Shown: one piece after another, positions 16,247 through 24,733 of the stretch
Position numbering within the stretch: the first letter of the stretch is position 1
How the letters are laid out: the number at the start of each line of letters is the position of its first letter
Source: an uncultured Eubacteriales bacterium
GTDB taxonomy: Bacteria; Bacillota; Clostridia; Oscillospirales; CAG-382
DNA length: 64,000 nt
Direction: 5' to 3'
Assembly (NCBI GenBank): GCA_934502885.1
Contig: CAKSUT010000011.1
Span: 22,096 to 86,095, forward strand
Notes under the pieces: model-generated
Database searches by the model: none
Seen by the model: only the letters and a program-made list of their open reading frames with translations
Told to the model about the DNA's origin: nothing
Program-made: the position numbers and the translations under genes

Positions 16247-17434
16247 TTACTTTCTCATCGTCCACATACCGTTTGTGAAGTCGGGAATTGCAACGGGTGC
16301 GCCGCCGAGAGCTATCGACTGCTCGGAAAGAGCGGTTATACACATCCACGCTGCGGCGTCGTAAACGTCTATTTCAAAGGGCTTGTCCTCCAAAATTGCG
16401 TCGAAGAAGCGGTCGAACTCAAGCCAGTCCATGCCGTCGTGCGAACCCTGAACGCCGCTCTCCTTGTATGCTTTCCAGATAGGGTGCTCATACTTTTCGG
16501 AGTACTTTTCGGCGTTGCCCCAGTTTTCGCGCCGGCCGGAATGCTCGCCGCCGTCGAGGAATACAGAGTCGGTCGCCTCCTCGTACATTCCCTTTGTGCC
16601 TCTGACGGTAAAGCCTCGGCTGTAGTAACGGGGAAGAGTCGTGTCGAGGGAGAGAGTTATCGTTTCACCGCCGGCGCACTTGATTATGGTCGAGACGATA
16701 TCGCCCTGATTGAAGTGCGTGCCGACAAGCTCCGCGTCGTCCGACTTTTTCTGCATGATGTACTCGTGAAGTCCCCTCGCTTTCGACGCCATCGAGACAA
16801 GGGATACCATTCTGTTTCCTCTGTTTATGCCGAGAACCTTGGCGATAGGTCCGAGTTCGTGAGTCGGATAGTTCTCGCAGTTGCGGTTTATGTAGTTGCG
16901 GAGTCTGTAGTGACGCCTCTCTTTGCCGAACGCAACCTCTTCACGAAGGTCGTGCATATAGCCGCCGGCGCAGTGGACAATCTCTCCGAGAACGCCGAGT
17001 TCAACCATGTTTCTCACCATAAGCTCGCGTCTGCCGTAGCAACAGTTCTCAAGGAGCATGAGCGGCACGCCGGTTCTTTCGACGCACTTTACAAGCTCGA
17101 AGCACTGCTCGACGGTGTACGCTCCGCCGACCTCCATGCCGACCTTTTTGCCTGCCTCGAGAGCGGCGATTGCAATCGGAATATGCGACTCCCACGCACT
17201 CGCTATGACCACGGCGTCAACGTCGTCACGGGTTACAATGTCTCTGTAGTCGTCGCTTGCGAAGGGCTTTACGCCCGACTTTTCCTCAACGAGCTTTGCG
17301 CCCTCGGCGGTTCTGTCGGAGTAGACGTCGCACACTGCCGTGACCTGCGCCTTGGGATTTTGGAGTACGATATCATTCAAAAGTCCCCTGCCTCTTGGAC
17401 CGAGACCCACAAATCCTATTCTTACCTTATCCAT
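16247..17434 (-). CDS. GH109-like Gfo/Idh/MocA protein
   Basis: This 395-residue protein has a Rossmann start (VRIGFVGLGPRGRG) and segments I recognise from GH109, the NAD-dependent alpha-N-acetylgalactosaminidases: EVGGAYTVEQC near residue 101, MLLENCCYGR near 126, GGYMHDLR near 157 and YPTHELGPIAK near 190. GH109 enzymes oxidise at C3, eliminate the aglycone and reduce back. It lacks the secretion signal some members have, so it would act inside the cell. It is read alone from its own promoter. A plain sugar dehydrogenase is the alternative. Confidence 0.8.
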   Translation of the reverse strand: MDKVRIGFVGLGPRGRGLLNDIVLQNPKAQVTAVCDVYSDRTAEGAKLVEEKSGVKPFASDDYRDIVTRDDVDAVVIASAWESHIPIAIAALEAGKKVGMEVGGAYTVEQCFELVKCVERTGVPLMLLENCCYGRRELMVRNMVELGVLGEIVHCAGGYMHDLREEVAFGKERRHYRLRNYINRNCENYPTHELGPIAKVLGINRGNRMVSLVSMASKARGLHEYIMQKKSDDAELVGTHFNQGDIVSTIIKCAGGETITLSLDTTLPRYYSRGFTVRGTKGMYEEATDSVFLDGGEHSGRRENWGNAEKYSEKYEHPIWKAYKESGVQGSHDGMDWLEFDRFFDAILEDKPFEIDVYDAAAWMCITALSEQSIALGGAPVAIPDFTNGMWTMRK

Positions 17435-17476
17435 ACCGTAATCGTCCTTTCTGTGTTGGTTTTTTACTACACCGAT

Positions 17477-17505
17477 ATTTTATCACGGACGATTTTGCAT
17501 GTCTA
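17477..17505 (-). promoter_or_regulatory. Promoter of the GH109-like gene
   Basis: On the minus strand TAGACA and TAAAAT are 17 bases apart, about 43 bases before the start. Confidence 0.65.
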
Positions 17506-17689
17506 TCTCTTTGTGTCTATTATTTATTCGTTTTAGGACAGGATGGACGAAAAACGCCGAGACTTTTTCGATAATTTTCGATAATCGAGAATGGAGAATT
17601 GACGCGGAAAAACGTCGGGGCGTTTTCCTTCAACGATTTATGGTGCTTGCCGGTTGTTGCGGTTATGAGGTGAGAAAACAATAATCGTG

Positions 17690-18215
17690 CCTTTGGTTCG
17701 TGCGGCGGCAGACTACGATAGCGCAGTCTGCGTCCCCCTTCCTACAAGGCGACGCCGCAAGCGGCTTTCAGGCGACGCAACAAAGTTGCTTTCGCTAAGA
17801 AAATGCTTCGTAAACTCGCATTTTTTCCACATACCATTGAGAAAGTGCAAACCTCAAATCACGCACCACCCAAAAACGCTCCCTTTGCGGAATTTAAACG
17901 CGGCGGTTTTTCGTCGCTTTAAATTCCGCAAACGGTGTTGCCCGAATTACAGTCACCATAAAATCTAATGCCAAAAAACCACGACCCGACGCTTAGCCTT
18001 ATGGCGTCGGGTCGCCGTACTGTATCCGATTAGATGAGTCTTTGCTTCCCTTCGACCGAGGCTTAGCTGCGCATATATGCGCCGTCGTGCGGTACTCTCT
18101 CCGAATTACATCATATCCGTCCACTGCAAAACGAAGTTTTGCTCCTTAAAGTCTTTTGGTTCTTTTCTTCAGAAAAGAACGCCCCCGCGGCGAGCGGCTC
18201 TCGTTTGCAGCCCCC
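17690..18215. repeat. Dispersed hairpin-rich intergenic element, copy 2
   Basis: The same slots as copy 1 occur in the same order but with different stems. The first is a perfect 15 bp hairpin (17884-17898 with 17918-17932) unrelated in sequence to the copy 1 stem; the second is an 11 bp stem (17982-17992 with 18004-18014) closing the loop TTAGCCTTATG. TTAGATGAGTCT, a GCGCATATATGCGC palindrome, CAAAACGAAGTTTTG and an inverted repeat around TTCTTTTCTTCAGAAAAGAA follow. It ends right at the stop of the minus-strand CAP gene. Confidence 0.8.
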
Positions 18216-18222
18216 GTAAGCG

Positions 18223-19110
18223 TCACGAAATAAAGAGCTGAACCCAAGTGTAGGAGCCGCCGTTTTTATAGACACCGACGCCGAGAGAGGTGAAGTTCGC
18301 ACCAAGAATGTTGGCGCGATGTCCCTCGGAATTCATCCACGCGTTGACAACCTCGGCAGGCGTCGTCTGACCGGAAGCGATGTTCTCACCGGCGCTCCTG
18401 TAGGAAACTCCGTACTCTCCGAGAACCGTGAAGCAGGATGAACCGTCGGGACGTGTGTGTGAGAATACCTTCGCTACCTCTTCGGCACGTTTGTTTGCCG
18501 CCGAAACAAGCGCGGAACTGCCCTCGGATACAGGGGAAAGTCCTGCCTTCGTTCTCTCAACGTTCACAAGACGAATCACCTCCGAGGCAAATTCGCTCTG
18601 TGTCGTGCCGCTTCCGGGTTTCTCCGAATCATCAGGCGTCGTGGGTACATCCGGTGTCGACGGTACGTCAGGTTCGCTCGGCTCATCAGGCGTTGACGGT
18701 ACGTCAGGTGTTGCGGGAACATCCGGTTCGTCAGGCGTTGACGGCTCGTCAGGCTCACTCGGCTCGTCGGGAGACGGCTTCACCGACGGCTTGTTTGACG
18801 TTATATAATCGAGAATATCGTCTATCGAAACATTACAGCCGCTCTTCTCCAAAACGCTCTCAAGCTTCTCGCGAAGCGTGTCGGAAAGTCCTGCACCGGC
18901 GGTGAGCCTGATGTTCGGAATGCCGACAGCCCCCGTGAGCTTTTCAAGGCTCTCCGCGCAGTCTGCCGAGTCGGTGCAAACCGAAGCACCGTTTTTTACG
19001 TATTCCGTGAGTGCGTCTCTTATGCCACAGGCGGCACTTGCCGAAAAGGTTGCTGCGCTGCCGCATACGCCGATCGCCATAAGTACGGAAAGGATTTTCT
19101 TTGCTTTCAT
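18223..19110 (-). CDS. Secreted CAP-domain (SCP/PR-1-like) protein
   Basis: This 295-residue protein has a signal peptide (MKAKKILSVLMAIGVCGS to about residue 27), a Cys-containing N-terminal domain of unknown fold (28-110), a Pro/Asp/Glu-rich linker of repeated PSTPDEP-like units (about 113-166), and a C-terminal CAP domain (about 172-295) with FSHTRPDG, SAGENIASG and WMNSEGHRANIL. Bacterial CAP proteins of this YkwD type are extracellular and mostly of unknown role; peptidoglycan or lipid binding is suspected. GGAGGAACAG precedes the ATG and it has its own promoter. Confidence 0.92.
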   Translation of the reverse strand: MKAKKILSVLMAIGVCGSAATFSASAACGIRDALTEYVKNGASVCTDSADCAESLEKLTGAVGIPNIRLTAGAGLSDTLREKLESVLEKSGCNVSIDDILDYITSNKPSVKPSPDEPSEPDEPSTPDEPDVPATPDVPSTPDEPSEPDVPSTPDVPTTPDDSEKPGSGTTQSEFASEVIRLVNVERTKAGLSPVSEGSSALVSAANKRAEEVAKVFSHTRPDGSSCFTVLGEYGVSYRSAGENIASGQTTPAEVVNAWMNSEGHRANILGANFTSLGVGVYKNGGSYTWVQLFIS

Positions 19111-19240
19111 TTTCTGTTCCTCCTTGTCTTTCGCTTTTGCGGAATGGTTTGTCGGGAAAGGCGCTTTTACGTATTTTTACTTTCCCCTTGTGTGTATAAG
19201 GCAGATCCTCGTAAGCTGTCCGTTTTCTGCCTGTGAGTGC

Positions 19241-19270
19241 ATTATACACCTCTCGAGAGCAGTTTTGCAA
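19241..19270 (-). promoter_or_regulatory. Promoter of the CAP-protein gene
   Basis: On the minus strand TTGCAA and TATAAT are 18 bases apart, about 130 bases before the start. Apart from this, the ftsH promoter and an orphan terminator, the 469-base divergent gap shows no other feature. Confidence 0.65.
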
Positions 19271-19302
19271 TGTTTTATAAAGGAAGAACAGGCGTAATAT
19301 CC

Positions 19303-19343
19303 CTCATATGAAAACATACGGATATGAGAATTTTTCTTTTTTT
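19303..19343 (+). terminator. Orphan terminator-like hairpin
   Basis: CTCATAT pairs with ATATGAG (19303-19309 with 19322-19328) and is followed by AA, five T, C and seven T. No plus-strand gene lies upstream of it, because the CAP gene runs the other way, so it may end a small unannotated plus-strand RNA. Confidence 0.5.
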
Positions 19344-19489
19344 ATACGGATTTTCCGCAGAAACCGCTATATAACGGCGTTTTTGGCGTATTTTTGTAAT
19401 CGTTCCAATTCGGCATATTGTTACTTTTGTACCTTATATTACCTTTTGCGAAGCTTGTGTGAACGAAACTGAAATTTCTGTGAAAATCA

Positions 19490-19518
19490 TTGACAACGCA
19501 CGTTCCGTAGGATATAAT
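19490..19518 (+). promoter_or_regulatory. Consensus promoter of ftsH
   Basis: Perfect TTGACA and TATAAT boxes are 17 bases apart, 61 bases before the ftsH ATG. Confidence 0.88.
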
Positions 19519-19579
19519 ATAAGAAAAAACGTTAAAAATATGATAAAAAGAGTACATAAACCGAAAGAGGGGGACGACA

Positions 19580-21400
19580 ATGAAAGAAGTAAAGACTCCG
19601 AAAAAACCGCTGTTATACTACTATACAATAGTACTTATCGTGCTTTTCCTTTTCAACCTCATAGCAATGCCGATGCTCAGTCAGTTCAGCATCGAAGAGG
19701 TCGGCTACAGCGACTTTGTAAACCTCACGGAGGAGAAGAAGATTGACGAGGTCAAGGTCGAGACGAACCAGATTCTTTTCACCGTCAAGGACGAAAAGGA
19801 TAAGGTATACAAGACCGGAATAATGGACGACCCTGAGCTTATCGACAGGCTCACCGCCTCGGGCGCAACCTTCGGAAGCGAGATTGTTCGGGAGACCTCG
19901 CCGATTGTGAGTCTGCTTTTGTCTTGGATTCTGCCAATGCTGATTTTCATGTTCCTGGGACAGCGGCTCATGAAAAAGATGACCGACAAAGAGGGCGGAC
20001 CGAATTCGATGATGTTCGGCATGGGTAAGAGCAACGCCAAGATATATGTAAGCTCCACCGAGGGCATAAAGTTTGCCGACGTCGCCGGCGAAGACGAAGC
20101 AAAGGAGAGCCTTGCGGAGATAGTCGATTACCTGCACAACCCCGGAAAGTACCGTGACATAGGTGCGTCGATGCCGAAAGGCATTCTTCTCGTCGGACCT
20201 CCCGGCACGGGTAAAACCATGCTTGCAAAAGCGGTTGCCGGAGAGTCGAACGTGCCGTTTTTCTCGATATCCGGCTCGGAATTTGTCGAGATGTTCGTCG
20301 GCATGGGTGCGTCGAAGGTCCGCGACCTTTTCAGACAGGCGAAAGAAAAAGCGCCGTGCATAGTGTTCATCGACGAGATAGACGCCATAGGCAAGAAACG
20401 TGACGGCGGCAACTTCGGAGGCGGCAACGACGAGCGTGAGCAGACTCTAAATCAGCTTCTCACCGAGATGGACGGCTTCGAGGAAAACACGGGAGTAATA
20501 ATACTCGCCGCAACCAACCGTCCGGAGTCCCTCGACCCGGCTCTCACACGACCGGGAAGATTCGACAGACGTGTCCCGGTTGAGCTTCCGGACCTCAAGG
20601 GCAGAGAGGAAATACTGCGTGTTCACGCAAAGAAGATAAAGACCGCACCGGGTATCGACTACACGAAGATTGCGCGCATGGCATCGGGTGCGTCGGGTGC
20701 GGAGCTTGCGAATATCGTCAACGAAGCGGCATTGAGAGCTGTCAGGGACGGCAGAAGCTGCGCCGACGAAACCGACCTTGAGGAGAGCATCGAGGTTGTA
20801 ATTGCGGGATATCAGAAGAAGAACGCCATACTTACCGACAAAGAGAAGTGCATAGTTGCGTACCACGAGGTGGGACACGCGATTGTCGCCGCAAGGCAGA
20901 CCAACTCCGCGCCGGTGCAGAAGATAACGATAGTGCCGAGAACGTCGGGTGCGCTCGGCTACACGATGCAGGTCGATGAGGGCAACCGCTACCTCATGAC
21001 GAAAGAGGAAATCGAGAACAAGATAGCGACCTTCACAGGCGGACGCGCGGCGGAGGAACTCGTATTCGGCTCTGTAACGACGGGAGCGGCAAACGACATT
21101 GAACAGGCGACGAAGCTTGCACGCGCAATGATAACACGGTACGGCATGAGCGACGACTTCGGCATGGTGGCGACCGAGACCGTCACGAACCAATATCTCG
21201 GCGGAGACACCTCTCTTGCCTGCTCGGCGGAGACTCAGGCGAAGATTGACGCAGAGGTTATTGCTCTCGTAAAGCGTCAGCACGAAAAGGCTCTCGGCAT
21301 TCTTTCCGCCGACCGTGCAAAGCTTGACGAAATCTCGAAGTACCTCTACGAAAAGGAAACCATTACCGGCGAGGAGTTTATGAGGATGCTGAACGGGTGA
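19580..21400 (+). CDS. ftsH: ATP-dependent zinc metalloprotease FtsH
   Basis: FtsH is the membrane-anchored AAA+ protease that extracts and degrades membrane and regulatory proteins. This 606-residue copy has membrane segments at about 11-30 and 110-127 flanking a short outside domain, Walker A GPPGTGKT at 206-213, Walker B IVFIDE at 261-266, the SRH NRPESLDPALTRPGR, and zinc ligands HEVGH at 429-433 with a later NDIEQAT Asp. Length is normal. AGAGGGGGAC precedes the ATG. It is monocistronic; the tilS/hpt genes often found upstream are not here. Confidence 0.98.
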   Translation: MKEVKTPKKPLLYYYTIVLIVLFLFNLIAMPMLSQFSIEEVGYSDFVNLTEEKKIDEVKVETNQILFTVKDEKDKVYKTGIMDDPELIDRLTASGATFGSEIVRETSPIVSLLLSWILPMLIFMFLGQRLMKKMTDKEGGPNSMMFGMGKSNAKIYVSSTEGIKFADVAGEDEAKESLAEIVDYLHNPGKYRDIGASMPKGILLVGPPGTGKTMLAKAVAGESNVPFFSISGSEFVEMFVGMGASKVRDLFRQAKEKAPCIVFIDEIDAIGKKRDGGNFGGGNDEREQTLNQLLTEMDGFEENTGVIILAATNRPESLDPALTRPGRFDRRVPVELPDLKGREEILRVHAKKIKTAPGIDYTKIARMASGASGAELANIVNEAALRAVRDGRSCADETDLEESIEVVIAGYQKKNAILTDKEKCIVAYHEVGHAIVAARQTNSAPVQKITIVPRTSGALGYTMQVDEGNRYLMTKEEIENKIATFTGGRAAEELVFGSVTTGAANDIEQATKLARAMITRYGMSDDFGMVATETVTNQYLGGDTSLACSAETQAKIDAEVIALVKRQHEKALGILSADRAKLDEISKYLYEKETITGEEFMRMLNG

Positions 21401-21458
21401 AGAAAAGCATGGCTTTTCAAGTGAAGAGAGAAGAGGGAAAAGTGAAGAGAAGAGGTAG

Positions 21459-21490
21459 AAAAGCGAAGCTTTGGACAAAGCTTCGCTTTT
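21459..21490 (+). terminator. Terminator-like hairpin after ftsH
   Basis: A perfect 14 bp stem (21459-21472 with 21477-21490) around a GGAC loop ends in TTTT, about 60 bases past the ftsH stop. A second hairpin with AAAAACGCT arms follows at 21534-21553. Confidence 0.65.
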
Positions 21491-21600
21491 CAAAAATTGA
21501 AAATTGAGAATGGAAAATGGAGAATTGATGTCGAAAAACGCTGAAGCGTTTTTCGGCAATTGAGAATTGAAAGTGGAGAATGGAAAATTGATGTGGAAAA
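21489..21600 (+). repeat. AATTGAGAATGG-type short interspersed repeats
   Basis: Several near-copies of ATTGAGAATGGAGAATTGA-like units lie in tandem here, split by the AAAAACGCT hairpin. Related units occur at about 17584-17605 and 53190-53228. They are A/G-rich, intergenic and non-coding. Confidence 0.7.
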
Positions 21601-21639
21601 GCTTCGCTTTTCTCCAATATTTGAACGGTGCGGAGTTTG

Positions 21640-22262
21640 AGGCTGTGCGACAACGGAATAGCGGATTTTTGCAGAGGTTGTTGGTGTTTGAGGTGGTGCG
21701 GTCATTCCGAGGCTCATTGATGTTTTGTAGGGAACGGGCTTGCTCGTTCCGTGAGAACCAAAGGCAAGGTTATTGTTTTAGCCATGTAGAAAATCGACAA
21801 ACGGTTATTGAAAATACGTATTATCCGAGGTCGGCGATTATCCAAGGTTTGCGGACGGAGCAATCTACACAGATGCTTCGCATCCTGTGTGTCCCTACAA
21901 AATACCATAGAGAAAGTACGAACACCAAATCACGCACCACCCAAAACACACTCTTCGCAAAAATGAAATTGTCGAGCTTTGCGAGGCGTTTCATTTGCGA
22001 ACGGAGAAGTTCGGATACAGTCCCCACAGAGCCTGATTCAGCAAAAATCTAAGTCGGCGACTTGAATATATGGTCGCCGACTTTTGCACTATATTCGATT
22101 AGATGAGTCTGTCTCATCTCGTTCGGCGACTTGCGTTTATGGTCGCCGAACGCGGTACTTTCTTCAAATTACAATGTAATCTGTTCCCTGCAAAACGAAG
22201 TTTTGCTTTTGAAGTCTTTTGGTTCTTTTCTTCAGAAAAGAACACCCTCGTAACCTTCGTCC
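21640..22262. repeat. Dispersed hairpin-rich intergenic element, copy 3
   Basis: The longest clear copy. It shares a GGATTTTTGCAGAGGTTGTTGGT stretch in part with copy 4, then CACGCACCACCCAAAA, the CTTCGCAAAAATGAAA hairpin (about 21951-22003), an 11 bp stem (22051-22061 with 22073-22083) closing TTGAATATATG, a second such stem (22121-22130 with 22142-22151) closing TTGCGTTTATG, GCAAAACGAAGTTTTGC and the TTCTTTTCTTCAGAAAAGAA repeat. It ends 10 bases from the stop of a minus-strand gene. Confidence 0.8.
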
Positions 22263-22271
22263 CCTTGCCGC

Positions 22272-23099
22272 TTACCAGCCGAGACTCTTGAGGTAATCGC
22301 GGCTCATTTTAGCGCACTCGAGGGCAGGGGTATCGTACCAATTATCCTGCTCTACGACAACGTAGCACGAACCTGCTTCGAGAGCCGCCTCGAGAATGGA
22401 CGGGAAGTCCTGCTTGCCGTAGCCGACGGGTCTGAACTTGAAGGTGTTCTTTACAGTCTCCTTCTTGTCGTCGCTCTTTATGCCGATAAGCTCGTACATA
22501 TGCTCGCTCTTGGAACCCTCAAAGTCCTTGAGATGTACAACGGGTGCTCTGCCGGTGTACTTCTTTACGAAGTTTGCCGGATCCTCGCCGCCTACGTTTA
22601 CCCAGCATACGTCAAGCTCTGTCTGAAGATGGTTTGCCGGAACGGTTCTGTACATATAATCAATGCCGTATTCGCCGTCGGGCATCTTCTTGAACTCGAA
22701 ATCGTGGTTGTGATAAAGAAGTACAAGACCTCTCTTCTCGGCCGCAGCACCTACTGCGTCGATTCTCGCGAGAACCTTGTCAAAGCCCTCGTCGCCGGGA
22801 CGCATACCCTCGCCGAGCCACGGAATGGCAACGTACTTGCAGCCTATCGTAACGTAACCGTCGAGTACCGACTCGTAGTCTTCAGCCGTCATAAGCTCGG
22901 AAACGTGAGCCGAAATTGCCGGAATGCCTACCTCGTCAAGTATCGACTTCACCTCTTCGGGAGTCTGTCCGTATAGTCCTGCAAGCTCAACGAAATCGTA
23001 ACCAAGCTCCTTGAGCTTTGTCATCGTGCCTTTGAAATCCTTTGCGGCTTCCTCTCTTACGGAGTAAACCTGTATTCCTACGGGAAGTGTCTTTTTCAT
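22272..23099 (-). CDS. Sugar phosphate isomerase/epimerase family TIM barrel
   Basis: This 275-residue protein belongs to the xylose isomerase-like TIM barrels (AP endonuclease 2 family). The metal-binding pattern is visible: VELAGLYG, SAHVS, LLYHNHDFEF near residue 135, TELDVCWVN and VHLKDFEG. Members include inosose isomerases, hydroxypyruvate isomerase and many uncharacterised sugar epimerases often paired with Gfo/Idh enzymes, of which this window has two. GGAGGTTATTATT precedes the ATG. It is read alone. The substrate is unknown. Confidence 0.85.
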   Translation of the reverse strand: MKKTLPVGIQVYSVREEAAKDFKGTMTKLKELGYDFVELAGLYGQTPEEVKSILDEVGIPAISAHVSELMTAEDYESVLDGYVTIGCKYVAIPWLGEGMRPGDEGFDKVLARIDAVGAAAEKRGLVLLYHNHDFEFKKMPDGEYGIDYMYRTVPANHLQTELDVCWVNVGGEDPANFVKKYTGRAPVVHLKDFEGSKSEHMYELIGIKSDDKKETVKNTFKFRPVGYGKQDFPSILEAALEAGSCYVVVEQDNWYDTPALECAKMSRDYLKSLGW

Positions 23100-23146
23100 A
23101 ATAATAACCTCCTCAGTCCGCTTAACGCGAACCTTTTATTAGTTAC

Positions 23147-23174
23147 AGTATAGCATATTTTCCCCTTTTTTCAA
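23147..23174 (-). promoter_or_regulatory. Promoter of the TIM-barrel gene
   Basis: On the minus strand TTGAAA and TATACT are 16 bases apart. The -35 box sits in the loop of a CCCCTT/AAGGGG hairpin, which may be incidental. Confidence 0.65.
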
Positions 23175-23214
23175 GGGGTTTCGCCGATTTTTAATGAAAA
23201 GTTAAAACTTCGTA

Positions 23215-24708
23215 TTATTTACCGAGAAATTTCTTCGCTTCGTCCCACATATCGGAATATGTCTTTCCGACCGAACCCGTGAAGCGTATCTTTGCACCCT
23301 CGAGTGCCGCAAGAGGCGCCGGTATCTCGGTGGACGTAACCTCCGAAAGCTTTCTGACAACGCCGAAGCCCTCGGGAATTTCGCTCTCGGGAACGCCGAG
23401 ACTCTTAAGTACGTCAGCGGCAAACTTGTACGCGCTTGCTGTGGACGCCGTCAGCATCTTCACGCCGTCGTGGAGGTCGCACTTCTTCGCGCAGTAAAGA
23501 CCGACCGCTGTGTGTGTGTCGATGAGGTAAGAGTACTTGTCGAAGGTGTCCTTTATCGTAGCCGCGGTGCTCTCCTCGGAGCAGTACTCCGCCGCAAACA
23601 CGCTCTTTATCTCGGCGAAGGTCTCTGAGTCGACCTCGTAGCGGCCCGTCTCGGAAAGCGACTTCATCCATGCAGAGGTCTTTTCCGCACCGGCGATTGT
23701 GTAGAGAAGTCTCTCGAGGTTCGAGGAAATAAGTATGTCCATGGACGGAGACATAGTCGTGTGGAACGCACGGTTTCTGTCGTAAACGCCGGTCTTTATG
23801 AAATCCGTGAGAATGTTGTTGCTGTTGGAGGCGCAGATGAGACGTCTTATCGGGAGTCCCATGCGCTTCGCAAGATACGCCGCAAAGATGTTTCCGAAGT
23901 TGCCGGTAGGCACGGTCACGTCTATCTCGTCGCCGAGCTTTATATCCTCTGCCGCAGCCATGTCGCAGTATGCGCTTATGTAGTAAACTATCTGCGGAAC
24001 GAGCCTGCCCCAGTTTATGGAGTTCGCACTCGAGAGGAAATATCCCATGCCGTCAAGCTCACGTGCGGTCTTTTCGTCGGAGAATATCTTCTTGACTCCG
24101 CTCTGTGCGTCGTCGAAATTGCCCTTTATCGCACAGACGTATACGTTATCACCTTTCTGCGAGGTCATCTGGAGCTTCTGCATTGCGCTCACTCCGTCCT
24201 CCGGGTAGAATACCATTATCTTTATCTTCGGAGCGTCGGCGTATCCCTCGAGAGCCGCCTTGCCGGTGTCGCCGGAGGTCGCAACGAGTATGAACGCCGT
24301 CCTCTTTTCGCCGGTCTTGGTGAGCGCCTCGGACAAAAGACGGGGCATTATCTGAAGAGCCATGTCCTTGAACGCACACGTCGGACCGTGCCAAAGCTCA
24401 AGGATTCTGTGCGTTTCGCCGAGAGCGGAAAGGGGAGCCGCGCCGCCGGGGAACTTTTCCTCGGAGTAGGCGTCGGACGCCGCACGGAGAAGCTCATCGT
24501 GAGTGTAATCCTCGAGATAAAGCGACAGTACCTTCGCCGCTCTTTCAACGTAGGAAAGACCCGTGAGGGCTTCGATAAAAGCGAGATCAATCTGCGGTAT
24601 GCGTTCGGGCATGAAAAGTCCGCCGTCCTCGGCGATACCCTGCTTTATTACCTCAGCCGAAGTCTTGAGTGTGGAATTTTTTGTGTCTCTTGTGCTTTTG
24701 TACATCAT
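23215..24708 (-). CDS. thrC: Threonine synthase
   Basis: ThrC converts O-phosphohomoserine to threonine with pyridoxal phosphate. This 497-residue protein is of the longer class: start MYKSTRD, PLP lysine in CAFKDMALQ near residue 111, ATSGDTGKAALEGYAD near 143, and the phosphate loop TGNFGNIFAAY near 268. It lies 25 bases after the dipeptidase gene on the same strand, so it is likely the last gene of the lepB-to-thrC run. No hom or thrB neighbours are in the window and no threonine leader is seen. Confidence 0.96.
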   Translation of the reverse strand: MMYKSTRDTKNSTLKTSAEVIKQGIAEDGGLFMPERIPQIDLAFIEALTGLSYVERAAKVLSLYLEDYTHDELLRAASDAYSEEKFPGGAAPLSALGETHRILELWHGPTCAFKDMALQIMPRLLSEALTKTGEKRTAFILVATSGDTGKAALEGYADAPKIKIMVFYPEDGVSAMQKLQMTSQKGDNVYVCAIKGNFDDAQSGVKKIFSDEKTARELDGMGYFLSSANSINWGRLVPQIVYYISAYCDMAAAEDIKLGDEIDVTVPTGNFGNIFAAYLAKRMGLPIRRLICASNSNNILTDFIKTGVYDRNRAFHTTMSPSMDILISSNLERLLYTIAGAEKTSAWMKSLSETGRYEVDSETFAEIKSVFAAEYCSEESTAATIKDTFDKYSYLIDTHTAVGLYCAKKCDLHDGVKMLTASTASAYKFAADVLKSLGVPESEIPEGFGVVRKLSEVTSTEIPAPLAALEGAKIRFTGSVGKTYSDMWDEAKKFLGK

Positions 24709-24733
24709 TTTCTTTCGGTCCTTTCGGTTGCGA

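Noticed and set aside
18610..18775. CRISPR-like tandem repeats
   Set aside because: The repeats are short, unspaced and in frame within the linker of a secreted protein.
21821..22027. Small frames containing SQMKRLAKLDNFIFAK in three intergenic regions
   Set aside because: They are translations of the dispersed hairpin element, lie over its stem-loops and break at different points in each copy, so they are not conserved genes.
23153..23178. Terminator of thrC at the CCCCTT/AAGGGG hairpin
   Set aside because: No T run follows it on the minus strand and its loop holds the -35 box of the next gene.
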